From an uncultured Ectothiorhodospiraceae bacterium (GTDB lineage Bacteria > Pseudomonadota > Gammaproteobacteria > Nitrococcales > Nitrococcaceae): a stretch of 64,000 nt of DNA. A program made the position numbers and the translations under genes. Shown piece after piece: positions 39,463 through 48,226 of this stretch (positions within the stretch are counted from its first letter, which is position 1; each line of letters opens with the position of its first letter). Below the pieces are notes generated by a model. It saw only the letters and a list, made by a program, of their open reading frames with translations, searched no databases and was not told where the DNA came from. Where the stretch lies: assembly GCA_913061005.1 (NCBI GenBank), contig CAJXSH010000001.1, positions 62,001-126,000 of the forward strand, in the 5' to 3' direction.

Positions 39463-40025
39463 GGCGTGCCGGACGCCGTCGGGGCATCCGCTCGCCGGAA
39501 GAAAAGTGTCACTGTCCCGACCCGGAACCCGAATTTGGTGACCTCGGCGGTGTTGATCAGGGTGTGCTCGTCGGTCAGGTACATCCAGTCGTCGAACTGC
39601 AGATTCCAGGTCCGATCACCCACCTCCAGGGCCAGCGTGTACTGCCAGTTCAGCGCGTTGCCATAGCGTTTGCCCGTGGCCACGCCCACCACATCGCCGG
39701 CCCGGCCTTCGTAGGTGTGCTCATCGATGCGCTCGATCTCCCATACCCGGCGGTCGGTTTCGCCATCGGCGTAGCGGAACCGCTCATCCAGGGTGATGCG
39801 ATCGCCCTCGACGGTGCCATCGATATCGACCGTAAAACGCCGGCGCACCTCGCCATTGCGGGCCTGGAACATCCCCCAGGCCTGGACACGGCCGTCAAAA
39901 TACTCCTCGATGCGAAAGCTCGGCCCCTCGCCGGCGTAGTCCTGCGGCTCGACACCAGCACAGGCGGTGAGCAGCAACGTGAGCAGGGCGAGTAGAATCA
40001 GCTTCGGGTTGTTGGCAAGCGGCAT
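39459..40025 (-). CDS. DUF3833 lipoprotein
   Basis: A 188-residue lipoprotein: LILLALLTLLLTACAG is a signal with a LTAC lipobox. The DUF3833 pattern is strong: IEEYFDGRVQAWGMFQARNGEVRRRF, FRYADGETDRRVWEI, YEGRAGDVVGVATGKRYGNALNWQY and DDWMYLTDEHTLINTAEVTKFGFRVG. Function is unknown; the fold may be lipocalin-like. AGGAGG lies about eight bases before the ATG, and this SD decides the start. Coupled to the chalcone-isomerase-like gene. Confidence 0.85.
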   Translation of the reverse strand: MPLANNPKLILLALLTLLLTACAGVEPQDYAGEGPSFRIEEYFDGRVQAWGMFQARNGEVRRRFTVDIDGTVEGDRITLDERFRYADGETDRRVWEIERIDEHTYEGRAGDVVGVATGKRYGNALNWQYTLALEVGDRTWNLQFDDWMYLTDEHTLINTAEVTKFGFRVGTVTLFFRRADAPTASGTP

Positions 40026-40115
40026 TCCGGCCTCCTGATTGGCCCCTTTGATGCATTGGGTCGACGACGGTTTGACCCTATCATGCACCAGGAATTCGTG
40101 AAGCGGGGAGTGGGC

Positions 40116-40562
40116 ATGGCAGACAAGCTGAACGCCGGCCAGCCACCAGCGGCGGCCTGGATGGGCTATCTCGGGCTTTTGCCGTTCCTGGCCGCGGCGC
40201 TCGGGCTGTGGGTGGGGCCGGCGTGGTTTGCCGGGGTTCTGCTCGCCTATGGCGCGGTCATCCTCTCGTTTGTCGGCGCCATCCAGTGGGGGCTCGCCAG
40301 CTCGGCGGACCATCCCCGGGCCGACGCCTTCTATGCCTCGGTGGTGCCGGCCCTGGTTGCCTGGCTGGCCTTGCTGCTGCCGGCGTGGCTCGCCCTGCCG
40401 ATGCTGGCGTTGGGGTTTGTGGTCTGGCGGGTCTGGGAAGGCCTCAACGGGTTGTCCATGCCCCGGTGGCTCGGGCGGTTGCGCACCGTACTGACCATCG
40501 GTGCGGTGATCTCGTTGCTCGGCGGGTGGCTGGCGCTGCTGCCAATTACAGGTAAGGGGTAA
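40116..40562 (+). CDS. DUF3429 membrane protein
   Basis: A 148-residue protein with four to five membrane segments. WMGYLGLLPFLAAALG, ILSFVGAIQWGLA and RVWEGLNGLSMPRWL fit DUF3429, whose function is unknown. GGGGAG lies five bases before the ATG at 40116, which decides the start. It diverges from the DUF3833 lipoprotein and converges on cls, overlapping it by 17 bases. Confidence 0.78.
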   Translation: MADKLNAGQPPAAAWMGYLGLLPFLAAALGLWVGPAWFAGVLLAYGAVILSFVGAIQWGLASSADHPRADAFYASVVPALVAWLALLLPAWLALPMLALGFVVWRVWEGLNGLSMPRWLGRLRTVLTIGAVISLLGGWLALLPITGKG

Positions 40563-41958
40563 ACAGCCAGGCGATGGCATCACGGATGCGCGGCAACAAC
40601 GGCCGTGCATCCAGGGACTCCAGTGTCACGCGTTCGCTGGCATCCCGCGCCCGCTCGACATGACTGGCCATGGCGGCGCCAAAGTGCTCGTCATAGACCT
40701 CTACCACCACCTCGAAATTGAGCCGCAGACTCCGCGGGTCGAGATTGGCCGATCCAAGCTGTGTGTAATGCCCGTCGACCACCAGCAGTTTGGTGTGATC
40801 AAAGGCGCCATCCTGGTAGTAGACCCGCACCCCCCATTTGACCAGCTCCCAGAGCATGTTGCGGGTCGCCCAGTGCATGAAAGGCAGGTTGTTGCGTCCG
40901 GGCAGGACGATGTCCACCCGTGTCCCGCGCACGGCGGCGGCCTGCAGCGCCGCCACCAGCTCCCGGGGCGGCAGGAAATAGGGGGTCATGATCGCGATAT
41001 GCTCGCGGGCGGCGGCCACCGCGCCGACCAGCACCATGGTCAGTCGTTGCAGGTCTTCATTGGGGCCATCCACCAGGGTCCGGGCCAGGGCCGTGCCGGC
41101 CCCGGCAGGCGGTGGCGGCAGCGGGGTGGGGGGCGTCGGCGCGGCATCGCTGGCAAATGCCCAGTCATCCAGAAAGACCTGTTCGAGTTGCGTGGTCAGG
41201 GCCCCTTCGATACGGAAATGCAGATCGCGGACACCCCGGCGACCCCGGGGGCGATCCATCAGGTGCCGGTCGCCGATGTTCATGCCGCCGGTAAAGGCCT
41301 CGCGGCCGTCGATGATCAGCAGTTTGCGGTGATTGCGCAGATTGATCACCGGATTGGGAGGCAGCAGCCGGGGTGGCAGAAAGCGAACCGTGGCGACGCC
41401 GGCACGGCGCAGGGCGCGACGCGCCCGGGGCCAGCTGTACCACTCGCCGGCGCCATCGAGCAGGACCCGAACGTCCACGCCGCGTTGATGGGCGGCGGAC
41501 AGGGCGGTGATAAAGCGCTCGCCGCTATGGTTGCTCTCGAAGATGTAGGTTGACAGATAGACCCGGTGCCGGGCGCCGGCGATGGCCTCGAGCATGGCCG
41601 GATAGGCCTGCTCGCCGCCGCTCAGCGGCTCGATATGATTGCCGGCGGTGATCGCCAGCCCCGCCACGGCCCCCGAGATCTGAGCCTGGGTGCGAAAGGC
41701 GGCGGGCACCGGGGGGTCGTCGTGATCCGCCCGGTCGGGGTTGTATCCCAGCGGTTGCCGCAATTGCCGGGCCCGGGTGCGTACCCGGTTGATCCCGAAC
41801 AGGTAATAGAGCACCGGCCCGACCACCGGAAAGAGCAGGCATGAGGCGATCCAGGCGAATGCCGCCGGCGGCTCGCGCTTGTACAAAAGCGCATGCAGGG
41901 CGCTGCCGGTGGAGACCAGGGCGATCAGCGCCAGTACGATCCATTGCAGGGGCTGCAT
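40546..41958 (-). CDS. cls: Cardiolipin synthase
   Basis: Phospholipase D-type enzyme making cardiolipin from two phosphatidylglycerols at the inner membrane. Two N-terminal membrane segments (residues 1-60, WIVLALIALVSTGSALHAL and FAWIASCLLFPVVGPVLYYLFG) precede two PLD motifs: HRKLLIIDGREAFTGGMNIGD and HTKLLVVDGHYTQLGSANLD. The ATG at 41958 gives 470 residues, normal for ClsA type. A large upstream extension in frame is not part of the protein. Confidence 0.93.
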   Translation of the reverse strand: MQPLQWIVLALIALVSTGSALHALLYKREPPAAFAWIASCLLFPVVGPVLYYLFGINRVRTRARQLRQPLGYNPDRADHDDPPVPAAFRTQAQISGAVAGLAITAGNHIEPLSGGEQAYPAMLEAIAGARHRVYLSTYIFESNHSGERFITALSAAHQRGVDVRVLLDGAGEWYSWPRARRALRRAGVATVRFLPPRLLPPNPVINLRNHRKLLIIDGREAFTGGMNIGDRHLMDRPRGRRGVRDLHFRIEGALTTQLEQVFLDDWAFASDAAPTPPTPLPPPPAGAGTALARTLVDGPNEDLQRLTMVLVGAVAAAREHIAIMTPYFLPPRELVAALQAAAVRGTRVDIVLPGRNNLPFMHWATRNMLWELVKWGVRVYYQDGAFDHTKLLVVDGHYTQLGSANLDPRSLRLNFEVVVEVYDEHFGAAMASHVERARDASERVTLESLDARPLLPRIRDAIAWLFTPYL

Positions 41959-42021
41959 TGTCGGCGATGGTCTCCCGGGGCTACTATCCAGTGAAAGGCA
42001 CAGCGGTGCCGAGGAGACCGC

Positions 42022-43533
42022 ATGATAACCCTCCAGCGCTGGATTCTGCTTGTCGCCTGCCTGTTGCTGGCCTCGCCCGGCACGGCAGCGGATCGATTGC
42101 CCCGACCGGAGGGCCTGGCGCCCGCCATCGATTTCTGGGTGCATATCTACACCGAGGTGCCGGTGGATGCCGGCGTCATCCACGATGCCGCGCATCCGCT
42201 CAGGCGCTATGGCCGGGTGGCCGTGGCCGCGCCCCCCGAGTGGCGGACACGACGCGAGCAGGTCCGCGACGCCCTGGCGCGGTATCGCCAGGCATTCGCC
42301 GATCTCGCCGATCAAAACGGGCAGCCCCGGACGCCGTTGCAGCGACGGATTGCCGCCCGGCTGCCAGCAGACGCGGGCGCCGCCGAGATCGCGCGCATCG
42401 GCGAGCGACTGCGGTTTCAGGGCGGGTTGCGTGAACGGTTCCGCGACAGCCTGATCCGCGCCGGGCGGTGGCGGGCGTACATCGCCGATGTGCTCGCCGC
42501 CGAGGGGGTCCCCGCTGAGCTTGTCGCCCTGCCGCACGTGGAATCCTCGTTCAACCCCCGCGCCCGCTCCCATGCCGGAGCCGCCGGCCTTTGGCAGTTC
42601 ACGGCCGGGACCGGCCGCGAATACATGCGCGTCGACCCGGTCGTCGATGAGCGACTCGATCCATGGGCCAGTACCCGGGCGGCGGCGGCCCTGCTGGCGG
42701 ACAACCATGAAAAGCTCGGCCACTGGCCGCTCGCAATCACTGCTTACAATCACGGTGCAGCGGGGGTCAAGCGCGGTGTCGAGGCCGTGGGCGAAACCGA
42801 TTACATGGCCCTTTATCACCGCTACGAGGGGCCGCGTTTCGGCTTTGCCTCACGCAATTTCTACCCCGCCTTACTGGCGGCCGCCCGGGTCGATCGCCGG
42901 CCCGGGGCGTATTTCGCCAATCTCCAACCGGACCCGGCCGTCGAGCCGGTGCGCATGGCGCTGCCGCATTTCACCCCGGTGTCGGTGTTACTGGCCGAAT
43001 TGCCCGTTGATGAGGCAACACTCCAGCGGCTCAATCCCGGGCTCGGGCCATCGGTCTGGGATGGCCGTAAGTTCATCCCCCGTGGCCATCGGCTGGCGCT
43101 GCCCGCCGATGGCGTGGACGACTGGCGATTGGCCATCGCCGCACTGCCCGGGTCAGGGCTCTACCGCGAACAGCGTCCGGATGTCACCCACCGCATTGCC
43201 GCCGGCGACACCCTCTCGGCGATCGCCGCGCGCTACCAGGTGGCCATGGCAGATCTGATGCGCCACAACGGTATCGATAACCCCGACCGGATCCGCGCCG
43301 GACAGCAACTCGAACTGCCGGTTGCCGGGGGGATGCCGGCGCCGGTGGGTGGTCAGCATTACCGGGTACAGCCCGGCGATACCCTGGGGGAAATCGCGCG
43401 TCGTCACGACCTGCGCACGGATCAGCTCGCCAGTCTCAACCAGCTGGATGATCCGGATCGTTTACAGGTCGGGCAGCGTCTTCTGGTGGATGCCGCGGCA
43501 GTTGCGGCGGTCGACATTGAACAAACGCCCTGA
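42022..43533 (+). CDS. Periplasmic lytic transglycosylase with two LysM domains
   Basis: A second MltD-type enzyme, 503 residues. A cleavable signal (ILLVACLLLASPGTAA) rather than a lipobox starts it. The SLT domain shows the catalytic Glu in LVALPHVESSFNPRARSH, AAGLWQFTAGTGREYM and ITAYNHGAAGVKRGV. Two LysM repeats lie at about 388-435 and 445-490 (THRIAAGDTLSAIAARY, YRVQPGDTLGEIARRH). A long helical N-terminal region precedes SLT. GAGGAG lies six bases before the ATG. It is divergent from cls. Confidence 0.9.
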   Translation: MITLQRWILLVACLLLASPGTAADRLPRPEGLAPAIDFWVHIYTEVPVDAGVIHDAAHPLRRYGRVAVAAPPEWRTRREQVRDALARYRQAFADLADQNGQPRTPLQRRIAARLPADAGAAEIARIGERLRFQGGLRERFRDSLIRAGRWRAYIADVLAAEGVPAELVALPHVESSFNPRARSHAGAAGLWQFTAGTGREYMRVDPVVDERLDPWASTRAAAALLADNHEKLGHWPLAITAYNHGAAGVKRGVEAVGETDYMALYHRYEGPRFGFASRNFYPALLAAARVDRRPGAYFANLQPDPAVEPVRMALPHFTPVSVLLAELPVDEATLQRLNPGLGPSVWDGRKFIPRGHRLALPADGVDDWRLAIAALPGSGLYREQRPDVTHRIAAGDTLSAIAARYQVAMADLMRHNGIDNPDRIRAGQQLELPVAGGMPAPVGGQHYRVQPGDTLGEIARRHDLRTDQLASLNQLDDPDRLQVGQRLLVDAAAVAAVDIEQTP

Positions 43534-43575
43534 TAGGAAGGGGGCAGGGTTGAGTGACGGGGATGGATTCGGGCA

Positions 43576-44073
43576 ATGATTGATGCCATCAAGCAGTTCT
43601 TTGACACCCGCATTGCCGGGGACGAAAAAGAAACCGCCGATACCGGACAGCATCGCCTGCAACTGGCCACCGCGGCGTTGCTCATCGAAATGGCGCAGGC
43701 CGACAACCAGCGTCACAGTATGGAGTTTCAGGCCATCCATGACGGGATCATGGAGGTCTTTGACCTCTCACCCGAGGAAACCGCCGAGATCATCGAGCTG
43801 GCCGACGAAGAAGCCCACGAGGCGACGGATCATTTCGAGTTCACCCAGCTGATCAACCAGCAGTTCGGATACGATGACAAATGCCGGGTGGTCGAGCTGC
43901 TCTGGCGGGTCTGTCTGGCGGATGCCGAGATGGATCGCTACGAGGAGCAGCTGGTTCGCAAGATCGCCGAGCTGCTGCATGTCCAGCACAGCGAATTCAT
44001 TGCCGCCAAGCTTCGTGTCCAGCGGGCCTACAGCGCCGCCAATCACCTCGCCGATTTCGACGACTACGAATAG
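43576..44073 (+). CDS. TerB-family protein
   Basis: A 165-residue acidic helical protein of the TerB-like (tellurite resistance B) fold. The LQLATAALLIEMAQADNQRHSMEFQAI segment and the matched second half LLWRVCLADAEMDRYEEQLVRKIAELLHV show the internal pseudo-repeat with conserved Asp/Glu that binds metal in TerB. No other ter genes are here, so this is a solitary member of unknown role. Its TAG overlaps the GTG of the next gene. Confidence 0.82.
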   Translation: MIDAIKQFFDTRIAGDEKETADTGQHRLQLATAALLIEMAQADNQRHSMEFQAIHDGIMEVFDLSPEETAEIIELADEEAHEATDHFEFTQLINQQFGYDDKCRVVELLWRVCLADAEMDRYEEQLVRKIAELLHVQHSEFIAAKLRVQRAYSAANHLADFDDYE

Positions 44074-44555
44074 TGGCGGCATTTCGCGCCCGTCAGGTTG
44101 CCTGCATTCGCGACGCCATCGCCGCTGGGCGGCGGGCCGTGCGGGCCCATGGCGATGCCGACCCGGTGGTGTTTGCCCGGGCTTTTGTCGAAGCCGGTGG
44201 GGCACAGGTGCCCGGCGATCGGCAGGGGGACGCCTCGCGGTCGCTCGGTGAACGGTTGCTCGCCGCGTTGGCCCGGGGTCAGAGGCCGCCGGCCGACGAT
44301 GCGGACCTGGCGCGGGAGATGCAGCGCGCCGACAACGAGTCGCGCTGGGCGATGGCGCTGGACGATGAGCATGTGGTGGGTTTTCTGCTGGATCTACCCG
44401 AAGCGGCGCTTGAACAGCCCACCGTCGAGGCACTCGCCCACCAGAGCCAGGGGCTGGGCCCGGGGGTTTTCCGCAAGGCCGATATCCTGGTGCTTCAGCC
44501 GGAATGCGACGGCGCGCGGTTCATTCCGGTGACCGAGCACGACATCGAATGCTGA
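44073..44555 (+). CDS. Unknown protein, 160 residues, coupled to the TerB-like gene
   Basis: I do not recognise this protein. The frame begins at GTG 44073, overlapping the previous stop by one base (TAGTG). It is soluble, Ala/Asp/Glu-rich and has no signal. The first third is basic and helical, and the C-terminal part (GPGVFRKADILVLQPECDGARFIPVTEHDIE) looks like a small beta domain. The long open frame, tight spacing and following SD support a real gene. No function is proposed. Confidence 0.65.
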   Translation: MAAFRARQVACIRDAIAAGRRAVRAHGDADPVVFARAFVEAGGAQVPGDRQGDASRSLGERLLAALARGQRPPADDADLAREMQRADNESRWAMALDDEHVVGFLLDLPEAALEQPTVEALAHQSQGLGPGVFRKADILVLQPECDGARFIPVTEHDIEC

Positions 44556-44572
44556 GAAGGAGTGAATAATCA

Positions 44573-44719
44573 ATGAAGGATCTTGGACTCCTGTTATTGG
44601 GGGTGTGGCTGCTGGTGACCGGCGCTCAGGACCTGCTGGCGCTGGATTTCCGTCATGACGAGGTGATTCTGGCGCTGCTCGGTATCGCCGCCGGCGGTCT
44701 GATCATCGTTCGGCGATAG
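44573..44719 (+). CDS. Small membrane protein, 48 residues
   Basis: A short open frame starting ATG 44573 with AAGGAG ten bases upstream. It encodes two hydrophobic helices (LGLLLLGVWLLVTGAQDLLAL and VILALLGIAAGGLIIV) linked by DFRHDE and ending RR. The good SD, hydrophobic pattern and position 17 bases after the unknown gene support it. The pattern is that of short membrane miniproteins; function unknown. Confidence 0.6.
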   Translation: MKDLGLLLLGVWLLVTGAQDLLALDFRHDEVILALLGIAAGGLIIVRR

Positions 44720-44722
44720 CGG

Positions 44723-44750
44723 TTGACTTGGGTTTTTCTTGGGTTAGTCT
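44723..44750 (+). promoter_or_regulatory. Putative sigma-70 promoter of nrdJ
   Basis: TTGACT (44723-44728), 16 bases, TAGTCT (44745-44750). It lies just upstream of the NrdR boxes, so a repressor bound there would block transcription start. Confidence 0.5.
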
Positions 44751-44760
44751 AGGGCGTATT

Positions 44761-44807
44761 GCACAATATGTAGTGGCCGATGGGGAGTCGGCTTGTACAT
44801 ATTGTGG
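44761..44807 (+). promoter_or_regulatory. Tandem NrdR boxes upstream of nrdJ
   Basis: Box 1 (44761-44776, GCACAATATGTAGTGG) matches the NrdR consensus ACACwATATATwGTGT at 13 of 16 positions. Box 2 (44792-44807, CTTGTACATATTGTGG) keeps the right half. Their starts are 31 bases apart, the three-turn spacing typical of NrdR operators. NrdR represses ribonucleotide reductase genes when dATP/ATP levels are adequate. The nrdR gene itself is not in this window. Confidence 0.8.
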
Positions 44808-44872
44808 AACAACACCGGCAGCGGCCTGCTGCCGCGGGCTGGCCAGGAACCGAACAGCGCAAGGAGAACCCC

Positions 44873-47029
44873 ATGACGACCGCGACAAAATTGCGAGCGC
44901 TACCGACTGCCGTGACCGAGATCCCCATTCAGCCGGCATCGGAAGACATCTGGGATAAAAAGTACCGACTCAAGACCAAGGAAGGCGAAGCGGTCGACCA
45001 GAGTGTCGATGACACCTACAAGCGCGTCGCCCGGGCACTGGCCGAGGTCGAAGAGCCAGGCAATCGCGAATACTGGTACGAGCAGTTTCTCTGGGCACTT
45101 CGCCGCGGGGCCATCCCGGCCGGACGGATCACCTCGAATGCGGGCGCCTGGGAGCACAAACCGGCCACCTCGACCATCAACTGCACCGTCTCATCGACGG
45201 TGGGTGATTCGATGGACGATATCCTCGACAAGGTCCACGAGGCGGGTCTGACGCTGAAAGCCGGCTGTGGCATCGGCTACGAGTTCTCCACCTTGAGGCC
45301 CAAGGGCGCCTATGTCACCGGAGCCGGTGCCTACACCTCCGGGCCGCTGTCGTTCATGGATATCTACGACAAGATGTGCTTTACCGTCTCTTCGGCGGGT
45401 GGGCGCCGTGGCGCGCAGATGGCCACCTTCGATGTCGGCCACCCGGATGTCATGGACTTCATTCGCGCCAAGCGCGAGGACGGGCGGCTTCGGCAGTTCA
45501 ACCTCTCGCTACTGATCACCGATGGCTTCATGCAGGCCGTTGAAAAAGGCGAGGACTGGCCGCTGGCCTTTCCGATGAAAGCCGATGAGGCCGAGAGCGA
45601 GGGCGTGGATGTCAATGACCCGCAGCAGGTGCTCTGGCGGGAATGGCCCAACCGCAACAATGGCTACCTCACCCGCGAGGACGGCTTGGTCGCGTGCCGG
45701 ATCTACCGCTGGGTCAAGGCACAGCGGATCTGGGACATGATCATGACCTCGACCTATGATTATGCCGAGCCCGGTTTTGTGCTCATCGATCGTGTCAACG
45801 AGATGAACAACAACTGGTTCTGCGAGGAAATCCGCGCCACCAACCCCTGCGGCGAACAGCCGTTGCCGCCCTACGGAGCCTGCCTGCTGGGCTCGGTCAA
45901 CCTCACCAAGTTCGTCCGCGAGCCGTTCACCGACCGGGCGCACTTCGACTGGGAGGAATACCGGCGGGTCGTGGCGCTTTTCACCCGCATGCTCGATAAC
46001 GTCGTCGAGATCAATGGCCTGCCGCTGGAGCGGCAGCAGCAAGAGATCTACCGCAAGCGCCGCCACGGCATGGGCTTTCTGGGGCTTGGCTCGACGGTGA
46101 CCATGTTGTGCATGAAATACGGCGACGCGGACTCCCTTGCCTTTACCGAAGAGGTGTCAAAGGAGATGGCCCTGGAGGGCTGGCGCGAAGCCCTGCGCCT
46201 GGCCGAAGAGAAGGGGCCGGCGCCGATCATGGACGAGGACTTCGAGCTCACCGAGCGCATGCTGGCCTGGCGGCCCGAGCTCACCGACGATGGCTACCAG
46301 GTCGGTGACAAGGTCAAGGGCCGGGTGCTGTGGGGACGCTACAGCCGCTATATGCAGCGGGTGGCCGAGGCGGATCCCGAGCTGGTGGATGCGCTCATCG
46401 ACAAAGGTGCCCGGTTTACCCACCACACCTCGATCGCGCCCACCGGCACCATCAGCCTGTCGCTGGCCAACAATGCCTCCAACGGCATCGAGCCGAGCTT
46501 TGCCCATCACTATTTCCGCAATGTGATCCGTGAGGGCAAGAAGTCGAAGGAAAAGGTGGATGTATTCAGCTTCGAGCTGCTGGCCTATCGCAGCCTCATC
46601 GATGAGGGCGCGCTGCCGAGCACCGATCCGGAGACCCGGAACCTGCCGGATTATTTCATCGCTGCCGATGATGTAACGCCCAAGCAGCATGTGGACATTC
46701 AGTCGGCGGCCCAGAAGTGGGTGGACTCGAGCATCTCCAAGACGGCCAATGTCCCGACCGAGTACCCCTACGATGATTTCAAGGACATCTACCGTTATGC
46801 CTACCAGAACGGGCTGAAGGGCTGCACGACCTTCCGCTTCAATCCGGAGGCGTTCCAGGGCGTGCTGGTCAAGGAATCCGATCTCGAGAACACCACTTAC
46901 CGCTTCAAGCTCGAGGACGGCCGGACCGTCGAGGTCAAAGGCGGTGACGAGGTTGAATACGATGGCGAGGTTCACACCGCCGCCAATCTCTACGATGCCC
47001 TCAAGGAAGGGTACTACGGCAAATTCTGA
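44873..47029 (+). CDS. nrdJa: Adenosylcobalamin-dependent ribonucleotide reductase, catalytic part (NrdJa)
   Basis: Class II reductase making deoxynucleotides with a B12-derived radical and no oxygen requirement. The redox pair is Cys104 (STINCTVSST) and Cys337 (PYGACLLGSVNL), and the thiyl-radical Cys326 is in RATNPCGEQPLP. The spacing of 11 between Cys326 and Cys337 matches Thermotoga NrdJ. The 718-residue protein ends without the C-terminal CxxC tail; that tail is encoded by the next gene, so the enzyme is split as in Pseudomonas aeruginosa. AAGGAG lies six bases before ATG 44873. No class I or III genes are in the window. Confidence 0.93.
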   Translation: MTTATKLRALPTAVTEIPIQPASEDIWDKKYRLKTKEGEAVDQSVDDTYKRVARALAEVEEPGNREYWYEQFLWALRRGAIPAGRITSNAGAWEHKPATSTINCTVSSTVGDSMDDILDKVHEAGLTLKAGCGIGYEFSTLRPKGAYVTGAGAYTSGPLSFMDIYDKMCFTVSSAGGRRGAQMATFDVGHPDVMDFIRAKREDGRLRQFNLSLLITDGFMQAVEKGEDWPLAFPMKADEAESEGVDVNDPQQVLWREWPNRNNGYLTREDGLVACRIYRWVKAQRIWDMIMTSTYDYAEPGFVLIDRVNEMNNNWFCEEIRATNPCGEQPLPPYGACLLGSVNLTKFVREPFTDRAHFDWEEYRRVVALFTRMLDNVVEINGLPLERQQQEIYRKRRHGMGFLGLGSTVTMLCMKYGDADSLAFTEEVSKEMALEGWREALRLAEEKGPAPIMDEDFELTERMLAWRPELTDDGYQVGDKVKGRVLWGRYSRYMQRVAEADPELVDALIDKGARFTHHTSIAPTGTISLSLANNASNGIEPSFAHHYFRNVIREGKKSKEKVDVFSFELLAYRSLIDEGALPSTDPETRNLPDYFIAADDVTPKQHVDIQSAAQKWVDSSISKTANVPTEYPYDDFKDIYRYAYQNGLKGCTTFRFNPEAFQGVLVKESDLENTTYRFKLEDGRTVEVKGGDEVEYDGEVHTAANLYDALKEGYYGKF

Positions 47030-47040
47030 GGACTGTGGCC

Positions 47041-47751
47041 ATGGCCGTGAAAATCGACACCAAGATCATCGACTACGAAGTGGCCCGGGCAGAGGCCGAG
47101 GGCGCGGCAGCGGAGTCTGCACAGGCGGGTGCCGAGCGCGATATCGAGCACATGCACGAAGAGCTCCAGCGTCCGGAACGCCTTGAGGGGCAGACCTACA
47201 AGATCAAGACGCCGCTGTCCGAGCATGCGCTTTATGTCACCGTCAATGATGTGATCCTCAACGAAGGCACCGAGCATGAGGTGCGGCGTCCCTTTGAGGT
47301 GTTCATCAACTCCAAGAACATGGACCACTTCCAGTGGATCGTGGCGCTGACGCGTATCGTCTCGGCGGTGTTCCGCAAGGGCGGTGACTGCACCTTTCTG
47401 GTCGAAGAGCTGCGCAGTGTTTTTGACCCGCGGGGCGGGTATTTCAAAAAGGGCGGCAAGTTCATGCCTTCGCTGGTCGCCGAGATCGGTGATGTGCTCG
47501 AACAGCATCTGCGCTCCATCGGGATGATGGAAAGCGAAGGGCTGGATGAGCACCAGCAGGCATTCATCGCCCAGAAACGCGCCGAGGTGGAAACCCGCGC
47601 CGCCCAGGAACCCGTGGAGGCGGATTGCGATGACAGCACCGGTGATTACCCGCCCGGGGCCGAGCTGTGTGCAAAATGCCACACCAAAGCGATGGTGATC
47701 ATGGATGGCTGCCTGACCTGCCTGAGTTGCGGCGAGAGCAAGTGCGGCTGA
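47041..47751 (+). CDS. nrdJb: Class II ribonucleotide reductase, C-terminal part (NrdJb)
   Basis: A 236-residue protein with the TSCPD-type domain found at the end of one-piece NrdJ proteins (PFEVFINSKNMDHFQWIVALTRIVSAVFRKG) and a cysteine-rich tail. The tail has CAKC, then CLTCLSCGESKCG at the very end, the thiol-shuttle cysteines that re-reduce the active site. GAGGA lies eight bases before the ATG, 11 bases after nrdJa. Together with nrdJa it makes one functional enzyme. Confidence 0.92.
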   Translation: MAVKIDTKIIDYEVARAEAEGAAAESAQAGAERDIEHMHEELQRPERLEGQTYKIKTPLSEHALYVTVNDVILNEGTEHEVRRPFEVFINSKNMDHFQWIVALTRIVSAVFRKGGDCTFLVEELRSVFDPRGGYFKKGGKFMPSLVAEIGDVLEQHLRSIGMMESEGLDEHQQAFIAQKRAEVETRAAQEPVEADCDDSTGDYPPGAELCAKCHTKAMVIMDGCLTCLSCGESKCG

Positions 47752-47763
47752 CCCATCGCTGAC

Positions 47764-47795
47764 CCGCCGGGCGGCGTCTGCCGGCCGCCCGGCGG
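47764..47795 (+). terminator. Strong hairpin after nrdJb
   Basis: CCGCCGGGCGGC and GCCGCCCGGCGG form a perfect twelve-base-pair stem with an eight-base loop, 13 bases after the nrdJb stop. There is no T-run (TTGACCCC follows), so it may act with Rho or mainly protect the 3' end. Confidence 0.6.
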
Positions 47796-47833
47796 TTGAC
47801 CCCCTCAGGCCATGCCCTTGCTAGGGTTGGGGC

Positions 47834-48226
47834 ATGGCTCGAGTATCGCGGCACGCATCGGTGGTCGGTGATCGACCCCGGCAACAGGGTGCGACGCTGA
47901 TCGAAGTCCTGGTCGCGGGGCTGTTGCTCGCCGTTGCCCTGCTCGGCCTGGCGGGGGCGCAGGTCCGTGCTCTCGCCGAAGTGCGATATGCACAGCAGAT
48001 CTTCTTCGCCGCCACCGCAACCGACGATCTGATCGCCCGCTGGCGCGCCCATGGACGCGAGCCGGTGCCGGCGACGCGGGTCAATCGATGGCGTGCCAGG
48101 CTGGAAGATCAGTTGCCCGGTGCCCGGGCAAGCGTTCGCTGGCCCACGCCGGATCGCCCGGGCCAAATCGAAATCCGCTGGGCTGATTCGCTTGGACCCG
48201 CCTACCGGCGAGCGTTCGGGCCATGA
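47834..48226 (+). CDS. pilV: Minor pilin PilV-like protein
   Basis: A 130-residue type IV minor pilin. The prepilin peptidase site is in RQQG|ATLIEVLVAGLLLAVALLG, with Glu at +5 and the hydrophobic helix following. The leader is longer than usual (about 18 residues). It overlaps pilW by ATGA. PilV, PilW and PilX form the priming complex at the pilus tip. No major pilin (pilE/pilA) or pilY1 is present here. Confidence 0.8.
   Translation: MARVSRHASVVGDRPRQQGATLIEVLVAGLLLAVALLGLAGAQVRALAEVRYAQQIFFAATATDDLIARWRAHGREPVPATRVNRWRARLEDQLPGARASVRWPTPDRPGQIEIRWADSLGPAYRRAFGP

Noticed and set aside
41959..42819. N-terminal extension of cls up to 42819
   Set aside because: It would run antisense through the lytic transglycosylase gene. 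The membrane segments and family length fix the start at 41958.
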